A stretch of 64,000 nucleotides of DNA from the NCBI GenBank assembly GCA_016785225.1, contig JAFBJZ010000357.1, positions 2,485,501-2,549,500 on the forward strand. The letters run 5' to 3'. The DNA is from Psettodes erumei (taxonomy: Eukaryota > Chordata > Actinopteri > Pleuronectiformes > Psettodidae). This document shows, in pieces, positions 1-13,100 of the stretch (its first letter is position 1; every line of letters begins with the position of its first letter). The notes beneath the pieces are model-generated. The model was not told the DNA's origin. It saw only the letters and a program-made list of their open reading frames with translations, and did not search any database. A program made the position numbers and the translations under genes.

Positions 1-3000
1 AAATGAAATTAAGCATAATGAATCCCTACTGAGGAGTAGTTTCCCTATGCCATCTGCAAGCATTTTAATGACTAAATACACATAATTTGTTTATAAGATC
101 AGAGATTTTTTTTAATCTTTGTTTTGTTCTCAGCCTGGTGACCTATTGCCTCCATTTCTCATATTACGGATGTTCCCACAATCTACTCATACTTTACACT
201 CTCAAATCGTAACTGACGCAGCATTGTGTGATCATGTCAGAACATGTCAGAAAGATACATGATCGCAGGCTTGTCACTTAAAAAAAAACAGTGGAAAAGT
301 AGGTACTGTGCATTCACTCACTGAGTCACCAAGGAAAAAAGAACATAAAAAACACAACAACCTGGAAGCCACCGTCAGCAGGAATGCTCCTTTAAGCTTG
401 TGTTTGTGCGAGCATGCATGTATGCGTGTGCCCCTCCCTGTTAAGAGTGACTTTCCATGCAACTGAGGCAAGACACAGAACAGAAACAAGTAGAGCGAGG
501 TAACCACAACATATACACACACACACACACACACACAAGCAAGCACAGAAACACATACTACAAACATGTATGTCACTGCAGCTGTTAGCTGTTGCCAGTT
601 TGAGGAAAATCTGAGGAAGACATCAAACCTGTTTCCACAAGCTTTGGACACCCTCGAAATATATTTTCCTGAGTATCTAATGCTGTTAAGTTTATATTTA
701 GACAAAATTATTTATATCTAGCTGCTGTTATTAAAAGCTGAACATGAGGTGGCTGTTTGGTCTCAGCCAAACTGCAAGTGTGTCCATCTGCATCTGAGCT
801 GTGGTGATAGGATGGTTTCTAAAAGGATATTATATTAAACCCCTCTTTCTTTGGTTGATTAGTTGAATCAACAGTAAGATGATAATCTTTCTTTTTTATC
901 TTTTCTGAGCAGTAGACACAGAACCATTTACTCAAATGAAAATGGTATTTCAGTGCATGCAAAATCAAGGCTCTGACATGACTAATGAGATGAGCACATG
1001 TGTATAGAGTTATTATGTTCTGGTGGTATGATGCAGTAAAACCATATTGTCCTATACCTCAGTGTCTCTTGAAGCAGAAGTGGGAACTTATTTACTTTAC
1101 AATATTTACTTACATATTGTATGTTGCTACAGTATTCTGTTGTTTCATTTGTGTACTTCCATGTTGTGAGAATGTATAGTTTTTGTCCAGTAGAATTGTG
1201 TGACAGAGTTGTGTGACTTATCACAAATATGTCTTTTCATTTAACACAGAAGATGATCTCATATATGTGAAGTAGGTGGACTTGCAGTGCCACCTGAGTG
1301 CCCTATGATGTTAAAATACTAATTAATGTATCAATTATTTACCAGGCCCAGCACAGCTTATACTTTGACTTCTTTAAGAAAAGTATTTAGTAAGAGAAGG
1401 ATTTGCCCAATGTAGAATTAACTACTGATTACCCAGAAATATCTGGCAACAAAAATCCAATGTACATCAAATGTGAACTAGTCACAGACGAGATCACATT
1501 TCCGGGCCTCAAACAAAAATTTATACTTACACCTTAGGTTTTTCTCGAGTTACACCCTGTTTCTGTTTACTGTTACTGACCGCTTAGTAATTAATATTGC
1601 TGTGCCTTTTCTACAGTTGCACAACATTTATTTGAACGTATGCCTTGTCATTGCCAGGACTGAAGATGACTCATGTGAGTGGATGACACATGTAGCAGCT
1701 GGAGCAACAGTGGCACAGAAAATACTGTGGTCTTCCACATTTGCTGATTTCAGCACAAGTCCCTGGTAGAAACAAAAGCCCTTACATATGGATACAACTG
1801 AAGGCTAATACATATGTTTACAATAATTTATTTATTTAATGGTTGCTTATTAGGGTTTCACCAGGTCAGTGGACTCTCTTTTAATCCTTCTGCTTCACTC
1901 TTGCTGGCATTTTCCTTTATATCTCAAAGCTGTCACAATAATGTCTTATCATTCTATTTCCATGAAGCATCTGATTTAATTAATGAATTATCAATACACA
2001 CAACAACACAGGTTTGGTCAAATAAAGCAAGTCACAGCAAACTGAGCCATTATCAGTCACATAATTGATTCAATGTGCTGTAAAAGATTCTGCGACATTT
2101 TTATGGACTTGGAAGGCAGATGACACTGAAAATAACCTTTGAAATGTGTCAGTTTAGGAAACAACCCTCAGTAAGTGTGTGTGCAGTTGTGTATACACAC
2201 ACACTCTGTTTTCAGGGGGTTTTGTTTGTTTGTTGTTGTTGTTGTGTGCTTCTCTAAATTTCTGTGAGAAGGAATTCACCATAGTAACCAGTGGTTTAAA
2301 AACCAATAATAACAAATTAACAATAATTTTCTGGTAATAATTGATTTTATTTGTGGAGTTTATTTGACATTTAAAGATTGAGAGTGACAACCTTATTTGG
2401 GCTGTGAGCAACAAAGTTAAAAGTGAGAAAGTGTGAATGTTTCATAAAAACACATATTTGACATGTTTGACTAATGTGACAAATCATGTTATGGATGGAT
2501 TGAAAACGAAAATGTACAGTGTTGAGTAAAAAGTAAAGAAAGAGCTGTTAGATTAGTTAGTGTGAAATAGCACTATATTTACTTTACTTACTTACTTACT
2601 TTACACAACTATCAAATAAGACAGCTGAAATCTGTTTAGACTCTTTGGACCTGTGGTTTATTTATTTTTACTCACTTCATCAATACCGCTATTGATTAGT
2701 GGAGGGCCTTAAGGACCCCTTCAGTGCTGCTGTAGAATATTGCAGTTCTTTCATAATCATAACAGAAACCACAGGAAACACGGGGAAATGTAATTGTATC
2801 TATTCTGGTAAAATGACAAGTTACAATAACATATTCTCTCGTCTCTGTGGGTAAAACACATATTGAGGGAGATCAGGGAGAGATGATTTTTATCACTTCC
2901 TGAAAATTGACTATTAGTCACAGCAATGTATATACTGTAAATATATGGTTACGTGTCTCGTCAGGTGTTCAGCACAGAAAAGCCCTGCTCTACTTTTGTG

Positions 3001-3027
3001 CGATGTGGGATGAGAAAGATAAGGCCC

Positions 3028-3062
<35 letters not shown>

Positions 3063-3380
3063 CTACGACCACTCTTTGCCACTTCAGATCTGGCTGCCTC
3101 TGTTTTTTAAAATAAACAAAAAAAAATTCACAGGACCGTAATTTATTATCACTGCCTACAGAACAGGAATGCATGTGTAAAGAACGAGAACAACCAAAAA
3201 AAAAAACATTTAAAAAAGTGTAGACTTCTATATTGCCAAATGGAGAGCAATGCTGTGCACTACATAAATAAGTCACTTTCCTTTCACATGCCTTTAACGC
3301 TGAAATATTTTTCAAACAGCCAGCTAAAAATACACAGTTTTTTTTCTCTTTTTTTCTTGTTGCCTTAGTACCCGCAAATC
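1..3380. other. Intergenic DNA upstream of the first ZFP36-family gene
   Basis: No coding exon is recognised here. The stretch is AT-rich, with a short CA run near 515-538, a TTTG/TTG run near 2223-2245 and a clean AAC trinucleotide array at about 3029-3063. That array reads as poly-Q, poly-N or poly-V depending on frame, which explains the apparent open frames across it. Distal regulatory elements of the downstream gene could lie here, but nothing in the sequence identifies them. Confidence 0.6.
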
Positions 3381-3404
3381 TCTGAGCTCACCATGAAACC
3401 TGAG

Positions 3405-3510
3405 GCGGGGGACGGGTCATCCGGGAACAGTGGAAACTCCTCCTCCCTGGGAGGGTTCGCGGTGCTCTATAGATATATAAAGTCAGGCCAACGCAGCTCA
3501 CAGTCAACTT
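3405..3510 (+). promoter_or_regulatory. TATA promoter of the first ZFP36-family gene
   Basis: A strong TATA box, TATATAAA, lies at 3474-3481, which predicts transcription starting near 3505-3512 and a 5' leader of roughly 85 bases before the ATG at 3594. Upstream is a short GC-rich stretch containing GCGGGGGAC at 3405-3413, close to the EGR1 consensus. Mammalian ZFP36 is an immediate-early gene with EGR-type sites close to its promoter, so this architecture fits the family. The EGR assignment is an inference from one site. Confidence 0.65.
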
Positions 3511-3593
3511 AAGTCTGGAAACACAGAACAGAACAGTCAACCGTGGATCGGAGCTGAATCTTCTTCTTCTTCTTGGGGCCAAAGAGGTACAGC

Positions 3594-5421
3594 ATGTCCG
3601 AAATGCTTGACGACATCTTTGCGAAGGTGAGTCGAAGTGTACGTTTTATTTATTTATTCATTTATTTATTTAGTGTTCTTGTTGCGGAAAGAAAAGCTGC
3701 ATAAACTCTGTTTTTTTCCCTCTGCGAATCATTGATTTTAAGAAAAGCTCTCTTTATACTCCAGTCACAGAGGATTTCTTTAAAGAGCTAATGAGATAAG
3801 GGAGGGAGCAGTGTTGTTTTGTTGTTCTTCAGGATCACAATATTCAAGAAAAATAGAAAAGACTCAAAAACACTCAAACGGCTGAAATAGCCTAGATGTA
3901 ATTTTGTTCTATGCTTGCATGTACATAGCAGATAAAATATATATAACTTTTTTTAAATATATATTTATAACATTTTTAATTTTTATAGTTATGCATAATA
4001 TAATAGTTTTTACATATAAGGTTGTCACTTTGTTTTGAATTTTTTAAGCAAGCAATAATTTTTATCTTTTTAATAAATTATGTCTTGTTAAAAATTAAAA
4101 TGATGTGAAAACAATGGGGAAAAAATATGAAATAAACTATTTGCTTTCAGTATAGTAACTGTTTCAATCTTCTGTAACAGAATTTTCTGAACCTGACCCT
4201 GGATGATGCCTTACCCCCGACACAGCCTCAACTCAAAGTCCCGGGGCAGAGTCGGCTCAACCGTTCAGCCTCCTTCTTCTCTCCCCCCTCCCCTCCTGAA
4301 TCCTCAAGCCACAGCTTGAGCACTGAGCATGTTAACAGTGACGACAGCAGCAGCCCTTTCTGGTCCTCCAACATCTGGGGCCAAGCCCCCGTCTCCAAAC
4401 TGAAACAGCTCCCATTTCGGGCTGACCGCTCCATGAGTTTAACTGAGTCCAGCAGCAGCCTGCTCTCCTCCTTCGGACAGCTGAAGAACCTGGAGGCTTT
4501 TCCTTCAGGCCCTGCTACAACGGTGGCTCCCCCACCGGGCTTCCCTCCCTCATCCACCTTCCAACCCCAAGTCCCACCGTTGCTGTCCTCCAACCGTTAC
4601 AAGACTGAGCTGTGCCGAGGCTTCCAGGAGACCGGCAGCTGCAAATATGGCAGTAAGTGCCAGTTTGCTCACGGTGAGGCTGAGCTGAGGGGACTGTACC
4701 GCCACCCTAAGTACAAGACGGAGCCCTGCAGAACCTTCTACAACTTTGGTTACTGCCCCTATGGCTCACGCTGCCACTTCATCCATGAGGAGAAAATCAG
4801 TGGTGGTCCGTTGCCATCTGCCAAATTCAATAATCAACGCCAGCCAGCTCCCACAGCTCCAAGTGGTCAGAATCCCCGCCACCAGCTCCGCCAGAGTGTC
4901 AGCTTTGCTGGGTTCCTGGACGCTTCACGCAGCTCATCTCCTCCATCATTCCCTTCAACCTTCAATGATCCTAACCTGGCATTCAGTCGCGCTCCCTCCG
5001 TTTCTCCGCCTCCTGCCGATCTCTTCTCCCCAGTGTTTGCTGAGTCCCTGCAGCGGGAGACAGCAGCATTCCAGTTTGGAAACCATCAGACCCGTGCCAG
5101 TGCTGGAGACATCCACAACATTCCTCTCATCCTGGAGCCAAAGGTCTCACGCTGTGTGTGCGGCCATGGAAATAACTTTAACAGCAGCAGAGTTATCACC
5201 AGTATGGAGGAGGACGGCACCACCAGGACAGCAGCATGCTGTTTCCTGGCACCGGGGCATTCATGAAGCCTGCTGGACTCCAGCGTTTCTCCTCCGAGGA
5301 CTCCCTGGAGGACAGCTACAGCAGCTCCAGTGGAGGCTCCAGCGGAACTGAATCTCCGACATTCGATGGATCAGCCACCAAGAGGCTCACTGTGTTTGAA
5401 CGCCTGTCCCTGTCTGACTAA
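3594..5421 (+). CDS. zfp36-like: ZFP36/tristetraprolin-family CCCH zinc-finger mRNA-decay protein, paralogue 1 (frameshifted near the 3' end)
   Basis: Proteins of this family bind UAUUUAU-type AU-rich elements in mRNA 3'UTRs and recruit the CCR4-NOT deadenylase. Coding exon 1 is 3594-3626 (11 codons, donor AAG|gtgagt). Exon 2 starts at 4181 after tgtaacag, in phase 0. Finger 1 has Cys156, Cys165, Cys171 and His175; finger 2 has Cys194, Cys203, Cys209 and His213. Both are preceded by the signature lead-ins RYKTELC and KYKTEPC. An APPPGF stretch before the fingers resembles the proline motif by which tristetraprolin binds GIGYF2, and RQSVSFAGF after the fingers is a conserved phosphorylation/14-3-3-type site. 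The main frame ends at TGA 5264-5266 (372 residues). The family tail KRLTVFERLSLSD is in another frame and ends at TAA 5419-5421, so one base appears missing between about 5182 and 5263; with it the protein would be 424 residues. Paralogue naming (zfp36 or fish cth1) cannot be settled here. Confidence 0.93.
3648..3674 (+). repeat. TTTA repeat in intron 1
   Basis: The first intron begins, about 20 bases after the donor, with a run of TTTA units (one TTCA interruption). It contains several overlapping ATTTA pentamers on the sense strand. It may be a simple repeat. It also matches the RNA motif that the encoded protein binds, so it would be a binding site in unspliced transcript. Confidence 0.6.
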
Positions 5422-6520
5422 GTGGATTCAAACAGAAAGAGAAGAGAACTGACATTTAATCTGTGTCCGTCTATCCAGACTTGCTTTAGAACCAGAACTT
5501 ATCAGGATGAGTCAGCTTAAGATGACACAATAACACTTAAAAGTTCTTAATTTATGTTTGTAAAAAATGGAACTCATTTTAGACAAACTACACATGCTGA
5601 GATTAGTACCCAGATGTTATTAGACTCTATTTTTATACTTAAAAATATTGCATAGCCTATTAGACCTTTGTATGTGGTCTTCCATAAGAGCTAACACCTC
5701 TGCAGGTCTTGACAGCACCAGTAAATAGTCTGGTTTATAGTTACCATAGTGATAATCATTCATTCCAGTGCCTTTAAAGATTTCTGGCTGCCTTGTCGGC
5801 CATTCACTCTCAGTGCCACGAACAGTATGTTTTGATTCAGTAGCCTTAATCAGTGAGACCTGACGTGTGCCACTGATGCCATATTTATCTGTGATATGCA
5901 CTTTACAGCTAATTCAAATGGGAGAAACTATCAAATCTCCCAGTAGCATCCAGCCAAAGCTTCATACTAAACTCTGCTCTGTGTGTATGTGTGTCTGTAT
6001 GTATGTCTGTCTATATATATATATGAACTGTGTATATATATGCATGTGTGGGGTGTATGTGTGTAACCATTTTTTTTCTGAGACCTGGGGTGCAGGCATG
6101 GCTAAGTTTCAGAATGCTGAAAGATCAAAGTGTGCTAGTAGAAAAACAATATGTGTGAGTTGAGACCTGATTATCTGTAACCTCACACACTCGGTTAGTT
6201 TTGACTCTGTAAAACATTCTGCATTGCTAATTTGTTAAATTGCACCCCATCTTTTATTGTCCCCTGTTTGTTTGACAACCTGGTTCAGGGACTTTAACAC
6301 CACAGTATTCCTTTTTGGTTATTGGTTGCCTTGTGTTGTTTAACTTAAACTGATATATTTATTATGATATTTATTTGTGTTTAACGAATAAAAAAATGTA
6401 TTTTGTACTTTTATTTATGGAGAACTATTTCAAGGTCTGTGAAAAGCCAATGTGAGAAACAGCAATAAAAAAGAGAATCTTATATTTTTAATTGCCTGAA
6501 AGGGACAAAAATAAATTTCT
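5422..6520 (+). other. 3'UTR of the first ZFP36-family gene with AU-rich elements and poly(A) signals
   Basis: The sequence after the stop codon runs about 1 kb to a cluster of poly(A) signals (AATAAA at 6387-6392, 6464-6469 and 6510-6515). Just before and between them are TATTTATTA at 6356-6364, TATTTATTT at 6368-6376 and TTATTTATG at 6411-6419. These match the UAUUUAU(U/A) consensus of tristetraprolin-family proteins, so the mRNA is a probable target of its own product, as is known for mammalian ZFP36. The 3' boundary is inferred from the signals, not observed. Confidence 0.7.
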
Positions 6521-9500
6521 GATTAAAGAAATGAATGTGTACTGGTCTTATGACTCATTTGTTATTCTGTGAGAATTGGATGCTTGCTCATCTTGCCTTC
6601 CAAGCATGCCTCAATTATAAATTGCATCTCCCACATTTACAATTTAGGATCTTACTCACCCATGTAACCACAGTAGTCAATTTAACGGTGCAGTTAGGGG
6701 TATACTTTGCCTTGAAATTGGCATGTTATTAATACTAACATACAATTTAGTTTACATGTGTTGAATAAGTCAGCAATATTGACTGTCTGTTGTAAGTAGT
6801 ATCTGGATTTCAAGGAATCCTCTTTAACCTCTTGGGGAAACTGTTTACATTTTTCAGGCAAGAAGTTTATTGTAACTAAAATCATGTCACCATGATCTGT
6901 CAGCTTCATGCTGACATTCACAAGGCCAGGAGTTAGGAACATTTTCTGCACTTACCATAAAAGACTTCTTTATATAACTAATCTATTGTGTTACAAGTAA
7001 CAGAAACTGAGGAGTAACCTGCTGCATGTGGAGTGTTCTCTGTATCTCTGTTTCCTGCTGTGTTTTACAGCATACAGCATCTCTGTTGTGTATACAGCGC
7101 AGCATTTAGATCTCGTCACGTACGCACACCATACACCATGCAGCTTTTCATTTCCAGGAAAAAGCTGCAGTTTTGTGAGGGTTGTTTTCAATGATTCCTT
7201 CAGGATCTTCAGGGGTTTACCAGTATCATGTTCAGATGACTGCACATGGGTCATGGGATTGAGGAATCTAAAACATTATATGGAACTTTGAGTAAATTCT
7301 CCACTGAGATAAATGTCAGAGATACTAAGAGAGAGCCACTTAGGGATAAATAAATCTGGCAGTGGGAGTGAAATCTGCCTGTTTCTAACAGAACCTGGAG
7401 GCTTACTGATTGTCTTCACTGATCCCAGGATGCCCAGGTTACATTGTTTATTTCGTGCTTTTGTTTTTGGACTGAAACAACCTTAAAAAATAAAGTAGTG
7501 TCCCTACACAGACTTCACTTCACAGGTGGGTCATGGCAGAAATAGCCTGGCAATAGACCTGAAATGACTTGACCTTTGTCACTGACAGACACTCCCCCTT
7601 TAACTCACTCGGCTGCGCTTGATAAAACAATGGGGGGAAATCCCACACTCTAAATCTATAAACCTGATGTATCAGCCTCACAGCTGTCATCAGAGCCAAA
7701 AGGCCTTCCACAAGACACTGACTACATTGGAGTATGAATATTTTAACAAATACTCCATATCATTCAGAAGGCAATTGGGTTACAGATCCTGTGCTCTCTA
7801 CACTGGAAGTTTATTCACTCCTGTCTTTTCTACTTTTCCAATAATTTGATTGATCATCTGTGCTTCCCGAGCTTGCATAGGTTACCATGTTTCACAGCCT
7901 ACATTAGAGAAGCTCTTTAGGGCATAGGATTGTGTAAGGCACATTTGCAAGTTAAGCAGAAGTTCATGAAAATACCCTGTTGCAATTTCCACCTTATATT
8001 CCCTGAGAGATCTTGTGTTGAGCAACCATGCACTACAGCCACCACCCCTCCTACTTTCAAAGCACTGGACTCTGTGAAGCAAGGCTACAATCTGAGAAAA
8101 GAAAAGAAAAGAAAAGAAACAAAAAGAAAGGGTTTTTTTCTACAGTAATTGCTTGCAATAACTGAGAAACTGACACAGACAAGAGTATTTATTTTTTTTT
8201 TAAAAACTGGGTGATGTTTTCACATTAGCATGGAGTTTGAGACATTGTATTTACATTGAACAACAATGACTTTGCTGTGCATGACAACAGTTTTGCTGCT
8301 AACACTTTTAGGTAGTTGCTTGGTGAAAGAAATGTGTAGCAAATGATCATTTCCTGCAGACATTTGCCAGATTTGCATCATGCAGTTTGTGGAGATAAAT
8401 ATGGCTCCGGAAGTCTCTGTTTGTGGAAGGCCTTTTCAGTCAGATAACCAAAGAACGTATGGGAGAGAGGCATTTGAGAACTTCAGAGCCAAGTTTTTAT
8501 TTACAGTGTTACTGAGTGGCTGCTTCCTAGTCACTTGTATTCATCTTTCCTAAGCTGCAACATTGTAAGCATATTCTATTGTGGAGATCTGGTTTTATAC
8601 CTTAACTGTTTGATTCAATTTAAATAAACTTGTATTTTTGCTCATTGTTTTGGATTCATTTATGCTGGTTTCAGCACCATCAATGGTTTGGATCCACTTC
8701 CACACGAAACACTGTGTTGCTTGTTTTGTGGTGAGAACACATGGTGGCCCAATAACTCGATTGTATGATTGTGGATATGTGAAACTTGAATTTAAAAGCT
8801 ACACTAAGCAATATTTGCTGTCCAATGCTCCATTCATCTGGGATCAGTTGGGAACCAAGATAGCGTGTGAGCATGTCAAGATATGAGTGTGGGAATTTTT
8901 CCCCACATGCCATCCAATACACACATATATAGTATTTGCACGTATAATAAATCAATCGTTCAGGTTGGTAATATTAAACAAAATGATATACATATAAACA
9001 CACTGTGCATGCCAACTTTAAGTGAAAGTGGTAAATTGAAGAAGTGACAGTATTATATAAAAACTAACTATTATTAAATGGAAACTACAAGCTGATCTGG
9101 TGAGTACCTTGCATCCCTCCCATCCCTCCCATCTCTCCCCTCTCCCCTTTGATACTGTTGATGGGCTACGCAAAACCTGTGCCTGTTGTCACCTGTCAGT
9201 CCATCTGAATTTTGAATAATCATTAGTTAGTAATAAGTCCTCATGAACACAAAATATATCAGTGCTTTGGTGGAACAATGCAAACTACATTTTAAAGGTG
9301 GCTTTCAACCATGTAAATGTCTCCCTCATACTGTTTATCAATACTTCTACACCAGTATACACACTTAATAGTAAAATTAGTAAATAAATTGTCTCTCAAG
9401 GCAGCCGCATTATACTTATTGTATCCCCGTATCACACATTACTGTGACATGCCACATTTGGCACACACTGTAAAACAACTGCAAACCTCTTAAAACTTCT

Positions 9501-10160
9501 AACTGAGAAATACTTAATATACAGGTTAAGCTGTAGCTGGATTTCTAGACACAGACAGTAAACCTCAGCTACGGCTACTACTGTGCATTGTGTCTTTAAA
9601 ACCTTGTTCCCCTTTGGACCAGTGGCAGGATGTGTTGCCATGGTGATGGACAATGACCACAAAGTGTAAACAGCGAAGACAAAAAAAAGGGCTCAGTGTG
9701 TGTTTGTGTGTTCACAAATATTAACTTCCCTGTCTGCTCTGTGGGAGCAGCGTGTTTAAAGTTCACCAAAAAATTTTGATTTATCATCCCTAGGTGGTCA
9801 TTTGTCGACTAAACTTTGTGTGAAAATATGTGATTTCTCACACAGTGTTGTTGAAATGGAATCAAGCCTAAGTCAATAAAAAAAGAAAAATTAGAAGAAT
9901 CACTTCATCTAGTTCACACCAGGTATATTGGCATCACACTTTAAAATATCTTGGGACTACTTTAATATTTACTTCAGTTATTGCTTATCTTTTTAAATTT
10001 TCTGTTATATCTCCATACAATGCCATGATCCAACCTCAATACAAGACCAACATTACTACCACTTTCTGTGGAACTGTTAATTATCAACCACAAAGTTGCA
10101 AACCCTCTTTGCCCACATCACCTGATCCTGAGCACTGCACGCATGCACACACGTGCACTC

Positions 10161-10197
<37 letters not shown>

Positions 10198-13100
10198 CAC
10201 AGCTTGGAGATAAAGCTCAAACCTGGGTGGAGATTTATTGAATTAATGCAGTTACATATTATGTAGCATAAAGGTGAGAAGGACACAGAGACATTATAAT
10301 AAAGAAACTCGGGTATTCATGCAAGTCATAACTGCAAACAGACTGTGACAGAAAACTGAACAACTCAGGTCAAGTGTAAGAATTAAAAACAAAACCAAAC
10401 AAGAAAAGAGACTCATCAGGGAAAATCTTTTAAGCAGTCTTTGACTTTGGTCGATGGCAGACTTTGGTCCTATAAACAGGAGGTGTTTTCAGTCAGTAAT
10501 CTGTTTTCAATTTTGCTGCTGGGGAGATTGAGCAGAAACAACATGCATAAGTCACAGTTTCTACCTGCAAAATGTGCTTAAGTGTGTGTGTTTGTGTGTG
10601 CTTGCATGCCTCCTCATGTACACTTAAGCGCAATCGGGTTTCAGCCCTGATTTACTTACTTCTCCTAAAAACCTCTCCTCCCACCCCCCCTCCCTCTTTC
10701 ACTGTCATAACCTGCAGATTAAGCATTACGGTTGAGTAATCTTTCAACCTCCAACCTTCGTCAACTGTTCAGAGAATGACGGAGTACATTATGTAAGTGT
10801 TCCTTTACTAACTAGGTCATTGGACTGCATTTTTTCCTTGGAAAAGATACAAGCCTGAGTGGTTAATGCACCTTTAAATACTTAGAAATAGATCATTTGA
10901 AATAGGAAATTTGAGCTTTGTACTGATAATCCCTCCCTCCAAAAATCTTCCTCATCTTCTTTCTGGAGTTTCCTGAGGCCTCAAAAGTGTGTAGTAGTAA
11001 CCAACTTTACAGTGTAATGAAGGAGATTCGAGTGATGAGCAGAAACCAGCAGGAATATGCAGGAGTGATATAATCAACAGAGACAAGCAACAAGATGTGA
11101 AGGATCACACATTTTATCCCACTTGTATCTTTTTAATAGCGGTTCAGTTTATGTCCACTTTAGTGTTGTTACTGCCCTCTACTGTTAAAGATTTTATGGG
11201 TCTCCTATGATAGTTTGCACGGTAGTAACGAAGTTTTCTTTGAGTCACCACTGTGTTGCTAATATGCAATTAGGGGGATGGGGGTAAGGAATGGGACACA
11301 TATTGGTGTGTTTGAATTACTCTACTTTGGGAATACATTTCAGTTTCTTTCAGCTATTTTAACAGCACTGAGAAAAGTTGACCAATAGGTATCAGTTATG
11401 GGTTATGGGATAGGTTATCAGCAACATCAGCAACATCAGCAACATTGAGCGTGGACAACCTTTGCATTTTTTAAAATTATTTTCTTTATCTAAACTTTTA
11501 CTTGCACGAGATGACTCTCATACAGCTTAGTCATCTTTATATTAAGTGACTATAAGAGATGACTAAGCCTCTTATCTACATCCTTCTGTTTCAAGGTCAC
11601 AGCTTCAGACTGAAATGGGCAAGATACAACTTTTATGTTTTAATTAATTAAAAAAGACCATAAGCAGAATACAGAGTACAGTTCATGTAGACACAATACA
11701 TAGGCCATGACCTGTCAAGCTCCAAAACAAAATAAGTCTTTCCCGTTAACCCACATAGTTACCTACTTATTTAGCCAGAAGTGGCAGGGGAGAGAAATTA
11801 AGGAGAAATGGCAGTGTCAGTAAGTCAGACTTGGAGGGGGAGGGACGGAGGAAATGTTTGAGTAGTGACCTCACAGCAACAGAGTGGAAGTGCGATCCTT
11901 TTATAGCCATGTTCTCTCTCTCTGCCACATTCCTCAGCCACAGAGCTCAATCCACTCCTCCTCCTCCTCCTGCCTTCGTCTCATGCAGCTCCACTGCTGT
12001 GACGCAAATGCAGGGACTATGGAGAGAAGTATGAGGAGGAGGAGGGGAGGAGGAGGAAGGGGAATAGGAGTTGGTAAACTGTATGACAGAGAAAGCAGAA
12101 AAACTCCCTAAAGTCCCCCCTCTCCAAGCCCTCCTGACCACTTCCCTTTTCCTTTCACTCCCTTCTTCCTCTCTGAACTTTTACTTTCATTGGCTGCTGT
12201 GATTGGGCACTGGAGGTAGACCAGGACACTGTGCTTCTGACAAAGTGCACTGTCTCCAATTTACAGAAACACCGTTCAAGTTTCAAATGTGTCTTGAAAA
12301 CCCCTGCTTCACTCAGACAGGTCTTGCTTGCCATATTTTTCCCTAAAATATTATTTGGATCGTTATTCAGAAACATTTAAGAATCACTTAAAATCCTATT
12401 ATTACTGATGTTAAAAAAACATTGTATGTAAACGTAAGAAGACATGACCACCATGGTGAAAACTACATGATGAACCCAACTGCAAGTATAACTGTTAAAT
12501 GTGCTACCATCAAATTGCTGTGACCTTCCTACTTTACAAAACAAGAAGTGAATCTAGGTGAGCTTGTGCAAATTTATCTGAAAAGCAGAACTAGCGCCTG
12601 TTGACCCGTGGCACAGACATGAAAACATGTTTTATAACTAGGACGACACCCATTTTTAAAGTAATAAATTATATTGGAGTTTGACAGACCTAGTTCATGA
12701 AGCCATGAAAGGTGTATCAACCTACTGAAATGACAAACATCAATTCTTGTATAAAAAACACAAGTGTTTTTATAGATGCTGTAACAGTCTCCAGGGCAGA
12801 CGATCAAAAGGTTGTGGAAGCAGAAAAGAAACAAACCATTTTATTCTCACAAACAATTTATAATATTGTGAAAATCTGTATAACAACGAACCAAACTGAA
12901 TGTATTTAATTGACATTAACAAGAATATTAATTTCCTTTATCTTTGGATTTAACTGTCTTGTCCCAACTTTTTAAAATTTTCTCACTAGTAAAAAGTAAA
13001 AGCACGCTTGCTTTTTTATTTTCCACAGATGATGAGGATTTTTAAGTTCAAGGTCTGCTCCACATTTCCTTCATTAATGCATGCTGACCACCTATGTGGT

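Noticed and set aside
2914..3315. Overlapping frames with poly-Q, poly-N and poly-V tracts
   Set aside because: All arise from the AAC trinucleotide array at about 3029-3063 read in different frames; no domain and no splice context.
4746..5351. 201-codon frame overlapping the zinc-finger exon
   Set aside because: Out-of-frame shadow of the ZFP36-family gene; the CCCH fingers are in the other frame.
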